Positions 16,787 to 26,064 of a stretch of DNA of 64,000 nt are shown in pieces; within the stretch, counting starts at the first letter, position 1, and every line of letters begins with the position of its first letter. Under the pieces are notes generated by a model. It saw only the letters and a list, made by a program, of their open reading frames with translations, had not been told where the DNA came from and did not search any database. Position numbers and translations under genes: made by a program. Origin of the DNA: Solirubrobacteraceae bacterium (lineage in GTDB: Bacteria; Actinomycetota; Thermoleophilia; Solirubrobacterales; Solirubrobacteraceae); the NCBI GenBank assembly GCA_024711025.1, contig JANJTP010000002.1:1-64000 (forward strand). The letters run 5' to 3'.

Positions 16787-17436
16787 GTTGGAGCTGGGAG
16801 TTCACCTGGGAGATCCTCCCCGAGCTCGCGAAGGCGGCCCTGGTCACGATCGAGGCCACACTGCTCGGATCAGTATTGGCCATGGTCATAGGACTGGTCG
16901 TGGCGCTGCTCCGACGGTCTCATAGCCGCCTCGTACGGGGTGCGACGATTGCAGTTACGGAGTTCATACGACGTACGCCGCTGCTGGTGCAGCTCTACTT
17001 CGTCTTCTTCGCTCTCCCCGCCTACGGTGTGACGTTGTCGCCCCTGGTGGCGGGCGTACTGACGCTTGGATTTCACTATGGCACCTACACCGCAGAGGTC
17101 TATCGAGCCGGCATCGATAGCGTGCCACGGGGGCAATGGGAGGCGGCGAAGGCGCTTAACCTGCCGCGGCGACGCATCTGGTCGATGGTGGTGCTGCCGC
17201 AGGCTATTCCAGCCGTCATCCCTGCTCTCGGCAACTACGTGATCGGGATGTTCAAGGAGACGCCGCTGCTCTCGGGGATTGCGGTGATCGAACTCCTCAA
17301 TCAGGCCAAGCTGATCAGTTCGGAGACCTACATCTTCCTCGAGCCGATCACGCTCGTTGGCGTGTTCTTCCTACTCCTCAGCTACCCGTCCGCAATCCTC
17401 ATCCGGCGCGCGGAGGCGCGAATCTCAAGGCGATGA
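16783..17436 (+). CDS. ehuD: ABC importer permease, EhuD-like
   Basis: A 217-residue HisM-type permease with the conserved [19 protein letters not shown] segment and EAA loop [18 protein letters not shown]. It is coupled to the upstream permease and the downstream ATPase by 4-bp overlaps on both sides. Together with the 16073 product it forms the membrane channel of the importer. Confidence 0.88.
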   Translation: MSWSWEFTWEILPELAKAALVTIEATLLGSVLAMVIGLVVALLRRSHSRLVRGATIAVTEFIRRTPLLVQLYFVFFALPAYGVTLSPLVAGVLTLGFHYGTYTAEVYRAGIDSVPRGQWEAAKALNLPRRRIWSMVVLPQAIPAVIPALGNYVIGMFKETPLLSGIAVIELLNQAKLISSETYIFLEPITLVGVFFLLLSYPSAILIRRAEARISRR

Positions 17437-18284
17437 CGATCCTCAAGACGACGACCCTACAGAGCGATCCGGTAGAACGTCAGGCAGTGCCGGATCCCAC
17501 CCCTATGAAGGCCAGCGATATGGTGCGGTTTCGCCAGGTCAACAAGAGGTTCGGCGAGACGGTTGTGTTGCGGGACCTCGATCTTGATGTCGCCCCAGCC
17601 GAAAAGGTCGCGGTCATCGGGCCTAGCGGATCTGGGAAGACCACGATCCTGCGTCTTCTCATGACGCTCGAACAGCCGGATTCGGGAACGATCGAGGTGG
17701 ACGGAGAGCATCTCTGGCACAAGGCCAACAAGCGAGGGGAGCTAATCCCAGCCGACGAGAAGCACCTGCGGACGATGCGGACCCATCTGGGGATGGTGTT
17801 TCAGCACTTCAACCTGTTTCCGCACATGAGCGTGCTCCGCAATATCATCGAACCGCTGGTTCGAGTGCGTGGGATGTCGCGTGAGGAGGCCGCCACCCGC
17901 GGGCGCACCCTTCTGGACATGGTCGGGCTCGCGGAGAAGGAGTGTGCATATCCAGGCAGGCTGTCGGGTGGACAACAACAGCGAGTCGCGATCGCGCGAG
18001 CGCTTGCGATGGAGCCGAAGGTGATGCTGTTCGACGAAGTCACGTCGGCGTTGGACCCAGAGCTCGTGGGGGAGGTCTTGAGCGTGCTGAGGGAGTTGGC
18101 GCAGCAGACGGACATGACGATGATCTTCGTGACGCACGAGATGCGCTTCGCCCGAGAGGTAGCGGATCGGGTGGTGATGTTCGACCAGGGGCAGATAGTC
18201 GAGCAGGGCCCGCCGTGTGAGATCTTCAAGGATCCGACGAGTCCTCGGACAAGGGCCTTCCTCAAGGCCGTGCTGGAGCATTAG
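17433..18284 (+). CDS. ehuA: ABC importer ATPase, EhuA-like
   Basis: A 283-residue ATPase with Walker [10 protein letters not shown]-loop [11 protein letters not shown], signature LSGGQQQR and Walker [14 protein letters not shown]. The insertion DGEHLWHK...[10 protein letters not shown] after the first third is characteristic of ectoine/hydroxyectoine-type EhuA ATPases rather than GlnQ/HisP. The first ~25 residues (before [13 protein letters not shown]) are an extension; an internal start at ATG 17506 or 17521 is possible, but the 4-bp overlap at 17433 supports the longer form. Confidence 0.88.
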   Translation: MTILKTTTLQSDPVERQAVPDPTPMKASDMVRFRQVNKRFGETVVLRDLDLDVAPAEKVAVIGPSGSGKTTILRLLMTLEQPDSGTIEVDGEHLWHKANKRGELIPADEKHLRTMRTHLGMVFQHFNLFPHMSVLRNIIEPLVRVRGMSREEAATRGRTLLDMVGLAEKECAYPGRLSGGQQQRVAIARALAMEPKVMLFDEVTSALDPELVGEVLSVLRELAQQTDMTMIFVTHEMRFAREVADRVVMFDQGQIVEQGPPCEIFKDPTSPRTRAFLKAVLEH

Positions 18285-18452
18285 GAATGGGTTTGGAGAT
18301 TTGGCGAGGCGGGCGGGCGGCAGAGAGGGCGTCGTGCGGAGGGGCTGGGGGAAGGGCCAAGCCATCGGAGCGGCGCGAGAACGAGGGGGGCGCGAGTTGC
18401 GCGCTCGCGCGACGGTGCGCGATCACAGCGAGGCGGCGGGAGGGGTACCGCG

Positions 18453-18860
18453 ATGTGCGCTAGCGCGCGCAGGGCGATAGGTGGAATGGACGTCGCAGGT
18501 GCCTACTCGCCGGCGATCGTGGCGGCGGGAACGTTGGTGTTCGTGTCGGGACAGGTGCCCACGCGGGGCTCGCAGAGCGTGAGAGGCTCGATCGAAGAGG
18601 AGACCCTCTGCGTGCTCGAGAACGTGCAGCGGGTGCTCGAGTTCGCGGGGGCGGCGCTCGGGGACGTGGTCAAGTGCTGCGTCTATCTCGCAGACACCGC
18701 GGACTTCGGCGCGATGGACCGCGTGTATGGGGAGTTCTTTCCCGACCCGAAACCGACTCGCACCACCGTCGGCGCCGCGCTGGTCGGCGGTATCAAGATC
18801 GAGATCGACTGCATCGCGGTCGTCGCTGGAGACGCTGCTGGAGGGACTCCGGCGACCTGA
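18453..18860 (+). CDS. RidA/YjgF/YER057c family protein (imine/enamine deaminase)
   Basis: A 135-residue protein of the Rid family, which hydrolyses reactive 2-imino acids released by PLP or flavin enzymes. YSPAIVAAGTLVFVSGQVP is the usual N-terminal motif, and PTRTTVGA...IEIDCIAV contains the Arg that binds the substrate carboxylate in active RidA proteins. A GGGAGGGG ribosome binding site supports ATG 18453; ATG 18486 is an alternative. Its place next to an amino-acid-type importer hints that the pathway makes an imine or enamine intermediate. Confidence 0.88.
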   Translation: MCASARRAIGGMDVAGAYSPAIVAAGTLVFVSGQVPTRGSQSVRGSIEEETLCVLENVQRVLEFAGAALGDVVKCCVYLADTADFGAMDRVYGEFFPDPKPTRTTVGAALVGGIKIEIDCIAVVAGDAAGGTPAT

Positions 18861-18930
18861 GCCTGGTCGTAGGAGAAAACGAGCAGGGACGTGCTGGGGA
18901 TTGACGGTAGGCGCCCGCGGGTGGGGGCTA

Positions 18931-18952
18931 GCTCCCGAACCCGAACGGGAGC
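18931..18952 (+). terminator. Hairpin downstream of the RidA gene
   Basis: GCTCCCG (18931-18937) pairs with CGGGAGC (18946-18952) around an 8-nt loop, 70 nt after the RidA stop. No T-run follows. The rest of the 261-bp gap contains a TAGAAT (18996-19001) that could be a -10 box for the next gene, but no matching -35 is clear. Confidence 0.35.
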
Positions 18953-19121
18953 GCAAGGTGAATACCCGTACAAGGCAAAGAGCAAATGATCTGGATAGAA
19001 TCAACGGAGATGTTCGCGGGTGTCGGTCACGAGCTCGTCGTCAGCCAGCAAACGTCGAGATCCGGACTTGCAGGACGCGCGCCGGCTGTCCACACGACTC
19101 TGTACGACAGGAGAAGAGCCG

Positions 19122-20840
19122 ATGAAGGTCGTTGACGCGATCGCCGAGGCGATCATCGCGGAGCGTGTTGGTATGGCGTTCTGCGTTCCCGACGAGGTGA
19201 CGATCCACATCGGGCAGGCGCTGCGTGAGCGTGGCTTTCGCGTCGTTCGGGGGCGTCACGAGCAGAACGTCGTCGCGATGGCGGACGGCTACGCGCGCGC
19301 GACCGGGATGCCGGCCGTCTGCGCGGTCGGGCACGGTCCGGCGCTGGCGCAGACGGGGACAGGGATGATGACGGTCGCGCGCCGCCGCTCGCCGGTGCTC
19401 GTGCTGACACCCCAGGGCGATGAGAGTCGCGGCGGCGTCAAGGAGCTCGACGCGCGGCGGTTCGTCGAGAGCGTCGGGGCGCGTTACGTACAGATGCGCG
19501 GAGCCTCGTGGGTGTCGGAGGACGTACGCGAGGCGTTCCGGCTGGTGCGGCTGCGGCAGGGACCGGTGGTGCTCGCCGTCCCGCAGGTGTCCGGGATCGA
19601 GGCCGAGCTGCGCGGTCCGTGGCGGTACGAGCCGGCGATCGATCTGTTCCTGCGCCCGACGGCTCCGGATCCGGAGTCCGACGTGATCGACGAGGCGGCC
19701 GGGCTCTTGGCGTGGGCCCGCCAGCCGGTCATCGTCGCCGGGCGCGGGGCGGTGCTGTCCGGCGCGCGCGAGGAGATCGTGGTGCTCGCCGAGCGCACGG
19801 GCGCGCTGCTGGCCACGAGCCTGCAGGGGCGCGAGCTGTTCCGCGGGCATCCGCGCAACATTGGCATGATCGGCGCCTATGGGACCGACACGGCCGTCGA
19901 GCTGCTGGCCGAGGCCGACTGCATACTTGCCGTCGGCGTCGCGCTGAACGCCTATCAGACGGGGGGCGGCACGCTCGCGGCGAACGCCCGCGTGATCCAG
20001 ATCGACAGCGACCCGAGTCGCATAGGCGAGATCGCGCGCGTCGACGGCGCGATCGTGGCCGACGCGCGGGCGGCTGTACAGGCGATCAACCGCGCTCTGG
20101 AGCAGGCTGAGATCTCACCGTCGAGCGCTTGGACGACCGATGCCATGTGTGAGCGCGTGGCGTCCGCATCCCGACCGGTGCTCGGGTCGCCGCTCGCCGA
20201 GCCCGACGCCTCGGGGCGCATGCCGATGACGCCGGTCCTGCGCGGTCTCGAAGCGCTGCTGCCCAAAGAGCGGGTCGTCATCGCCGACGCCGGCGACTTC
20301 GTCCTCTACACGATCGACGAGATCTCCGTGCCGGATCCGGGCTCCTGGGTGTGGACGGCAGACTTCGGATCGATCGGCCTCGGGCTTGGCGTCGGACTCG
20401 GAACGGCTCTCGCCCGGCCGGATCGCCACTGCGTGCTCTTCGCGGGCGATGGCGGCTTCATGATGAACGTGCAGGAGCTCGAGACGGCGGTGCGGGAGCG
20501 CATACCGCTGACGATGGTCGTGCTCGACGACTGCGCGTATCGGCCCGAGGTGCGCTTCATGGAGGCGCTCGGCAAGCCGGGGGACGTGGGCCTCTTCGAC
20601 GAGGTCGACTTCGCCGCGGTCGCGCGCGCGTTCGGCATCCCGGCCGTGACGGTGCGCGCGCTCGAAGACCTCGACGCCGTGGCCGACCTGCTGGTCGGCC
20701 GCGAGGGCCCGGTGCTGATCGACGCCAAGGTCAGCGGCCTCGAGATCCACCGCTCGTTCGCCTCGTATGAGCCGGGCACACTGATCCCGGCTGCCAAGGG
20801 GTCACCGGTCGTAGCCGCTGAAGTGCCGTCGGCTCGCTGA
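19122..20840 (+). CDS. Thiamine diphosphate-dependent decarboxylase/lyase (acetolactate synthase-like)
   Basis: A 572-residue ThDP enzyme with the three standard domains. The catalytic Glu that activates ThDP is in RHEQNVVAMADGYARATG. The Mg/ThDP motif starts GDGGFMMNVQELE and ends with DD in place of the more usual NN (MVVLDDCAY). Relatives include acetolactate synthase, benzoylformate decarboxylase, sulfoacetaldehyde acetyltransferase and oxalyl-CoA decarboxylase; I cannot choose among them. Start ATG 19122 follows AGGAGAAGAG; the open frame back to 19020 has no family similarity. It sits between the importer operon and the HyuBA operon and likely cleaves a 2-keto acid made in the pathway. 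Confidence 0.88.
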   Translation: MKVVDAIAEAIIAERVGMAFCVPDEVTIHIGQALRERGFRVVRGRHEQNVVAMADGYARATGMPAVCAVGHGPALAQTGTGMMTVARRRSPVLVLTPQGDESRGGVKELDARRFVESVGARYVQMRGASWVSEDVREAFRLVRLRQGPVVLAVPQVSGIEAELRGPWRYEPAIDLFLRPTAPDPESDVIDEAAGLLAWARQPVIVAGRGAVLSGAREEIVVLAERTGALLATSLQGRELFRGHPRNIGMIGAYGTDTAVELLAEADCILAVGVALNAYQTGGGTLAANARVIQIDSDPSRIGEIARVDGAIVADARAAVQAINRALEQAEISPSSAWTTDAMCERVASASRPVLGSPLAEPDASGRMPMTPVLRGLEALLPKERVVIADAGDFVLYTIDEISVPDPGSWVWTADFGSIGLGLGVGLGTALARPDRHCVLFAGDGGFMMNVQELETAVRERIPLTMVVLDDCAYRPEVRFMEALGKPGDVGLFDEVDFAAVARAFGIPAVTVRALEDLDAVADLLVGREGPVLIDAKVSGLEIHRSFASYEPGTLIPAAKGSPVVAAEVPSAR

Positions 20841-21053
20841 CGTCGCGCCGGGCCCATTACGCCATCGATGGGTCGCCCGACGTACTCCCGTCGGGGTCCT
20901 CGTCGAAGCGTCCGCCTCCTCGAGCCGTTTCCCCGCCCGCCGTGAAGGCTCGCCGGCGTTGGGGGCAGGACCGTCGCCGATGGCGCTCAGAGGCGCGCCT
21001 GCGTGGCAAAGCCCCGATGACGAGCCGGCGAGTGGAGAACTTCGAGCAAGGAC

Positions 21054-21083
21054 TTGACAAGCGCATATTGCATACAGCATTCT
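21054..21083 (+). promoter_or_regulatory. Promoter with GntR-type palindrome in front of hyuB
   Basis: The 252-bp gap before hyuB ends in TTGACA (21054-21059) and a weak CATTCT (21078-21083) 18 bp further on. Between them ATTGCATACAGCAT (21067-21080) resembles the TTGTATACAA-type operators of FadR/FCD GntR proteins. Transcription would begin near the ATG at 21093, so the message is nearly leaderless. The cognate regulator could be the GntR at 39363. Confidence 0.5.
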
Positions 21084-21092
21084 TACGCGACC

Positions 21093-22808
21093 ATGACGAC
21101 CGAACTCCCGACCCCCGTGCGCGACAGCGCGTCGGGTGCGCCCCTCGCAGATCCCGTCACCGTGGAAGTCGTCCGCTACGGCCTCGTCGCCGCGGCCGAG
21201 CAGATGGCGACCTCGATCGAGCGTTCGGCTCGTTCGCAGGTGATCCGCGAAATGCTCGACTACTCGACCGCGCTGTTCGACCTGCAGGGCGGGATCGTCG
21301 CCCAATCGACGCGGATCCCGGTGCACCTCAACTCGATGACGCGCGCGCTGCAGACGATGCTGCGAGACCACTTCCCGCTCGACAGCTGGGGCGAGGGCGA
21401 CATCTACTGCACCAACGACCCGTACGCGGGCGGCCAGCACCTGCCGGACATCATGACCTTCTCGCTCGTCGTCGTGGACGGCGAGCCGGTGGCGATCTGC
21501 GGCTCGCTGGGCCATCACCTCGACGTCGGCGGTCGCGGTCCCGGAAGCTACGGCGCCGACGCGACCGAGATCTACCAGGAGGGCTTCCGCATCAGCCCGT
21601 GCCTGATCGCCCCCGGCGGGGAGCTCAACCCCCTCTTCTTCCAGCTCCTCGGGCCCAACATCCGCGTGCCGGTCAAGACGCTGGCCGACCTGCAGGCGCA
21701 GATCGCCTCCCTCGACATCGGGCGCGCGGAGGTCCTGCGCCTGGTCGACCGCTACGGCGCGGACCTCTTCATGGCCGCCATGACCGAGCTGGTGAACAAC
21801 TCCGAGCAGCGGATGCGACAGATCATCGCCTCGCTTCCCGACGGAACGTTCACCGCTGACGACTGGGTGGACGGCGACGGCCTCGACGACGAGCCCGTCC
21901 CGGTCAAGGTCGCGATCCACAAGGACGGCACGGACCTCGTCGTCGACTTCTCCGGCACCGCCGAGCAGACGCGCGGCCCGATCAACGCCCCGCTCGCGGC
22001 AACCGAGTCCTCGGTGTACTTCGCGATCCTCTCGATGCTCGCTCCGGACCTGTCGTCGAACCACGGCTGCTACAAGCCGATCAAGGTGATCGCGCCGCCG
22101 GGCAGCGTCGTCAACCCGGTCGAGCCGGCACCGGTCGTGGGCCGCAACGTGCTCACCCACAGGATCACCAACGTGGTGCACGCGGCGCTCGGCGACGCGC
22201 TGCCCGAGCGGGCCGTGGCCGCCTACTACGGCAACTCGAACGTCTACATCCTCCAGGCCAAGGAGGAGGATGGCACGCCCAACGTCCTCTTCGAGATCGA
22301 GGTCGGAGGCTGGGGCGGGCGGCCGGACCGTGACGGCAACGAGTGCCTGTCGGCCGGCATCCACAACCTCATGAACAACCCGATCGAGCTAGTCGAGCAC
22401 GAGTTCCCGCTGCGGGTGATGGAGTACAGCCTTCGCGCGGACTCCGGCGGGGCCGGTCGCCACCGCGGAGGCATGGGGATTCGCCGAGTCCTCGAGCTGC
22501 TCGAGGACTCGGAGTTCTCCTCGCAGTTCGACCGTGTCAAGTTCCCACCGCCCGGACGCGACGGCGGAGAGCCCGGAGCGACGGCCAGGATCTCGGTGAT
22601 CCACGACGGCGTCGAGACCGAGCTGCCCGGAAAGGTCCTGGCGTACCGGCTGACGGCGGGCGACCGCGTAGTGATCGAGACGCAGGGCGGCGGAGGCTTC
22701 GGTCCACCGTCGCAGCGAAGCGCCCAGGCGGTGCGGCACGACCTCGCGGAAGGCCGCACCACCGTCGGCGCCGCCCGATCCAACTACCCCCACGTGGAGG
22801 TCAAGTGA
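21093..22808 (+). CDS. hyuB: Hydantoinase B/oxoprolinase family protein (HyuB)
   Basis: A 571-residue protein of the HyuB family: the small-subunit partner of ATP-dependent N-methylhydantoinases, oxoprolinases and acetone/acetophenone carboxylases. CTNDPYAGGQHLPDI and the glycine-rich GGWGGRPDRDG and C-terminal TQGGGGFG are family landmarks. ATG 21093 is the start; the TTG at 21054 would lie on the -35 box. It overlaps HyuA by 4 bp (GTGA). The ATP-dependent ring hydrolysis or carboxylation reaction needs both subunits. Confidence 0.9.
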   Translation: MTTELPTPVRDSASGAPLADPVTVEVVRYGLVAAAEQMATSIERSARSQVIREMLDYSTALFDLQGGIVAQSTRIPVHLNSMTRALQTMLRDHFPLDSWGEGDIYCTNDPYAGGQHLPDIMTFSLVVVDGEPVAICGSLGHHLDVGGRGPGSYGADATEIYQEGFRISPCLIAPGGELNPLFFQLLGPNIRVPVKTLADLQAQIASLDIGRAEVLRLVDRYGADLFMAAMTELVNNSEQRMRQIIASLPDGTFTADDWVDGDGLDDEPVPVKVAIHKDGTDLVVDFSGTAEQTRGPINAPLAATESSVYFAILSMLAPDLSSNHGCYKPIKVIAPPGSVVNPVEPAPVVGRNVLTHRITNVVHAALGDALPERAVAAYYGNSNVYILQAKEEDGTPNVLFEIEVGGWGGRPDRDGNECLSAGIHNLMNNPIELVEHEFPLRVMEYSLRADSGGAGRHRGGMGIRRVLELLEDSEFSSQFDRVKFPPPGRDGGEPGATARISVIHDGVETELPGKVLAYRLTAGDRVVIETQGGGGFGPPSQRSAQAVRHDLAEGRTTVGAARSNYPHVEVK

Positions 22809-24865
22809 CCGTGTCACTCTGGCGAGTCGGTATCGACATCGGTGGCACGTTCACCGACCTGGTGGCCGGGGACACGGTCACAGGCGAGCGACTTCATCTC
22901 AAGGTCCTGACGACACCGGGCAACCCGGCCGAGGGCTTCCTCGAGGCGGTCAACACCCTCAAGCAGCGGGCCGGCCTGGACGCCGGGGAGATCGGTTTCA
23001 TCTTCCACGGGACCACCCTCGCGACCAACGCGATCATCCAGCGGCGCGTGGCGCCGACCGCGCTGGTCACCACCGAGGGCTTCCGGGACATCCTCGAGAT
23101 CGGGCGCCACTGGCGCACCGACCTGTACGACCTCGACCTCGAGCGTCCCGACCCGCTCGTCGGGCGTACCCTGAGGTTCGAGGTGGCCGAGCGCATCGGC
23201 GCCGATCAGGAGGTCATCGCCGGGCTCGACGCGGCAAGCGTGGACAGCGTCATCGAGCAGTTGCAGTCGAGCGGCGTCAAGGCGGTCGCAGTCGTCCTGC
23301 TGCACTCCTACGGCAACCCCGCGCACGAGCAGGAGCTCGCCGAGAGGCTGCGCGCGTCGCTCGGCGACGTCTACGTGTCGGCGTCCTCGGAGCTGACCCG
23401 CGAGCCGCGCGAGTTCGAGCGCGCTTCGACGACGGTGCTCAACGCCGCGCTGATGCCGCTGATCGACGACTACCTCTCGAAACTCGAAGCGGCGCTCGGC
23501 GACGACGGGGAGACCACCCGCCTGTACCTGACGCACTCCAACGGCGGTGCGCTCTCCCCCGAAGCCGCGCGCTCGCGCCCGGTCGGCCTCGCGCAGTCCG
23601 GACCCGTCGCGGGCGTGCACTCGTGCGTGCGGATCGGCGAGGCGCTCGGCTATCCGAACGTCATCGGCTTCGACATGGGTGGCACGAGCGCCGACATCGC
23701 CCTGATCGAGGGCGGTCAGCCCCGCCTGACCAACGAGCTTGACGTCGGCGGCCTGCCGGTCCGGCTGCCATCGGTCCACGTGCTGTCGATCGGAGCGGGC
23801 GGCGGCTCGGTCGCCTGGCTGGACGCGGTCAACGCGCTTCGCGTCGGCCCGGACAGCGCCGGCGCGGCCCCCGGCCCGGCCTGCTACGGGCGGGGCGGCG
23901 ACCGGCCGACCGTCACCGACTGCAACCTGATCCTCGGGCGCCTGCCCGCCGAGCATCCGCTGGCGGGATTCCTCTCACTGGATCTGGACGCCGCAAAGCG
24001 CGCCGTCCGCACGATCGCGGAGCCCCTCGGCCTGAGCGTCGAGGAGGCCGCCGACGGGGTGATCGAGGTGGTCAACGCCGGCATGGAGGGCGCGATCCGC
24101 GTCGTCCTGCGCGAGCACGGCAACGACCCGCGCGACTTCGCCCTGGTCGCGTTCGGCGGCGCCGGTGCGCTGCACGCCGTCGAGCTTGCGGCTCGCCTGG
24201 CGATCGGGACGGTCATCGTCCCGCAGCACCCCGGGACCTTCTCGGCGCAGGGCCTGCTGGCGAGCGACGTGCGGCACGACTTCGGTCTCAGCCAACCGCT
24301 TCGCAGCGACGAGCCCGATGCGGCCGCGAAGCTGAGCGAGGCGTTCGGTGAGCTGGAGCGCATCGCCGCGGAGCAGCTCGCGGACGACCCCGACTTCGCG
24401 CGCGACGTGACGCGCGAGCGCCGCTGCGAGGTCCGCTACCTCGGCCAGGCATACGAGGTCGGCGTGCCGATCGAGTTCAACGGGGAGGTGGACCAGACCG
24501 TCTTCGATCGACTCGTTGCCGACTTCCACGACCAGCACGAGCGCGCCTACGCGTTCGCCAACCGCGACGAGCCCTGCGAGATCCGGATCCAGCGTCTCTT
24601 CGTCACCGCCACCGTCGGAGAGCAGCTCGCGGCGGCGGATGCCGACGAGGTCGGTGAGCGGAGCTCGCGTCGGGACAGGGTCGTCTACCACGGCGAGGAG
24701 CTCGACTGCCTCGTCGTCGATCGCAGCGGCCTGCGTCCCGGCGACGAGGTCGTCGCTCCGGCGGTCGTCCTGCAGGAGGACGCGACGACCTTCATTCCGC
24801 CGGGCGTTCGCGCCCACGTGGCTGCGACCGGCGACCTGCTGATCACCGACATCCCCCCGGCATGA
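22805..24865 (+). CDS. hyuA: Hydantoinase A/oxoprolinase family protein (HyuA)
   Basis: A 686-residue protein with the N-terminal Hydant_A_N domain (GIDIGGTFTDLV, the phosphate-binding motif of the actin/ASKHA fold) and the hydantoinase A core (GFDMGGTSADIALI). It pairs with HyuB. Family members hydrolyse hydantoins or 5-oxoproline, or carboxylate ketones, with ATP; the sequence does not say which. Start GTG 22805 overlaps the HyuB stop; GTG 22811 is equally possible. The next gene start overlaps its stop by 4 bp. Confidence 0.9.
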   Translation: MTVSLWRVGIDIGGTFTDLVAGDTVTGERLHLKVLTTPGNPAEGFLEAVNTLKQRAGLDAGEIGFIFHGTTLATNAIIQRRVAPTALVTTEGFRDILEIGRHWRTDLYDLDLERPDPLVGRTLRFEVAERIGADQEVIAGLDAASVDSVIEQLQSSGVKAVAVVLLHSYGNPAHEQELAERLRASLGDVYVSASSELTREPREFERASTTVLNAALMPLIDDYLSKLEAALGDDGETTRLYLTHSNGGALSPEAARSRPVGLAQSGPVAGVHSCVRIGEALGYPNVIGFDMGGTSADIALIEGGQPRLTNELDVGGLPVRLPSVHVLSIGAGGGSVAWLDAVNALRVGPDSAGAAPGPACYGRGGDRPTVTDCNLILGRLPAEHPLAGFLSLDLDAAKRAVRTIAEPLGLSVEEAADGVIEVVNAGMEGAIRVVLREHGNDPRDFALVAFGGAGALHAVELAARLAIGTVIVPQHPGTFSAQGLLASDVRHDFGLSQPLRSDEPDAAAKLSEAFGELERIAAEQLADDPDFARDVTRERRCEVRYLGQAYEVGVPIEFNGEVDQTVFDRLVADFHDQHERAYAFANRDEPCEIRIQRLFVTATVGEQLAAADADEVGERSSRRDRVVYHGEELDCLVVDRSGLRPGDEVVAPAVVLQEDATTFIPPGVRAHVAATGDLLITDIPPA

Positions 24866-26064
24866 CGCTTCCCATCGACACGATCGAGACGTTCACGGTC
24901 CGGCTCCCCACACGGACGGATTTCCGTTGGAACGGCCTCGAGCGCCCGCTCGGCGAGGTCTTCGTCGTACGGGTCGGGAGCGGAACGCTCGTCGGCTACG
25001 GCGAGACGGTTCCGCTCCCGGATTGGGGCGGACCCAGCGGAGCGCCGTTCGGCGAGACGCCGTCGATCGACGAGCTCGTGATCCACGAGCTGGTCGCGCC
25101 GCAGGTGCTCGGGCAGGACGCCGAGCGGCTCGGCCCGCTGCTCGCGCGGGCCGCGAGCGGCGTGATCGGCTACCCCTACGCGCTCGGCGCGCTGGACGTC
25201 GCGCTGCACGACCTGCTCGCGCGCAGCCGCGGGATCCCGGTCTACGAGCTGCTCGGCGGGCTGCGCCGCAGCGCGATTCCGATCGCCCACATGATCGGCC
25301 TGATGGCGACCGACGCGGCGGAGCGGGAGGCGGCGCAGGCTCTGGAGGAGGGCTGCCGGGCCTTTCAGATCAAGGGAGGCCAGGACGTCGAGCGCGACGT
25401 GGACCTGGTCGCGCGGCTCCGTGCGCTCGCCGGCCCCGGAGTGTCGCTGCGGCTCGACGCGAACTGCGGCTACGGCCCGTGGAAGCGCGGGCTCGACGCG
25501 GTGCGCCGGCTCACCGACGCAGGCGTCGATCTCGTCGAGCAGCCCGCGTCGACCGTCGACGGGCTGAGGCGGATCACCGAGCGGTCCTCGGTGACGATCG
25601 TGGCCGACGAGCTCTGCTGGTCGCCGGCCGACGCGCTCGCGCTCGCGGCCGATCGCTCCGCGGACGCGCTCTCGGTCTACGTAGCGAAGGCCGGAGGGCT
25701 CGCACCGGCGGCCGCCATCACGCGGATCGCGGCCGCCGCCGGCATGTCGCACGACCTCAACGGCTCGCTGGAGGCGGGAATCGGCAACGCCGCGAGCCTG
25801 CACGTCGCCGCGGCCAGCGGAGCGGAGCTGCTGCCCTGCGTCGTGCCGATCAACGGGCCCGCGCACGACCTGCCGAGCGCGATCTTCGGGCGCTACTTCA
25901 CCGACGACGTCGTCGCGTCGGCGTTCGAGCTCGTCGACGGCGCCGTCGTCCTCGGCGACGAGCCGGGCCTGGGCATCGACGTCGACGAAGAGAAGCTGGA
26001 GCGCCTGGCGGTCGCTCATCGGACCACCCGTGCGGAAGCGCGTGACCTGGAGGTCAACCTGTGA
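24862..26064 (+). CDS. Enolase superfamily, mandelate racemase/muconate lactonizing enzyme-like
   Basis: A 400-residue (beta/alpha)7-beta barrel enzyme. Metal ligands appear in order as LRLDANCGY (Asp), DLVEQP (Glu) and IVADELC (Asp/Glu), and the acid/base Lys of the second half in YVAKAGG. The first catalytic pair, usually K-x-K, reads QIK (FQIKGG), so the first Lys is Gln while the base Lys remains. This fits the MLE/dipeptide epimerase side of the family rather than mandelate racemase itself. It is coupled by 4-bp overlaps to HyuA and to the LLM gene. Lactone/lactam formation, epimerisation or dehydration are all possible. Confidence 0.85.
   Translation: MTLPIDTIETFTVRLPTRTDFRWNGLERPLGEVFVVRVGSGTLVGYGETVPLPDWGGPSGAPFGETPSIDELVIHELVAPQVLGQDAERLGPLLARAASGVIGYPYALGALDVALHDLLARSRGIPVYELLGGLRRSAIPIAHMIGLMATDAAEREAAQALEEGCRAFQIKGGQDVERDVDLVARLRALAGPGVSLRLDANCGYGPWKRGLDAVRRLTDAGVDLVEQPASTVDGLRRITERSSVTIVADELCWSPADALALAADRSADALSVYVAKAGGLAPAAAITRIAAAAGMSHDLNGSLEAGIGNAASLHVAAASGAELLPCVVPINGPAHDLPSAIFGRYFTDDVVASAFELVDGAVVLGDEPGLGIDVDEEKLERLAVAHRTTRAEARDLEVNL

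Noticed and set aside
15080-18284. Complete ectoine utilisation locus
   Set aside because: The importer is Ehu-like, but no ectoine hydrolase, deacetylase or associated eut/doe enzymes are present anywhere in the window.
21054-21092. TTG start of HyuB
   Set aside because: The TTG is the first codon of the -35 box TTGACA; the family-like N-terminus and the likely TSS fit ATG 21093.
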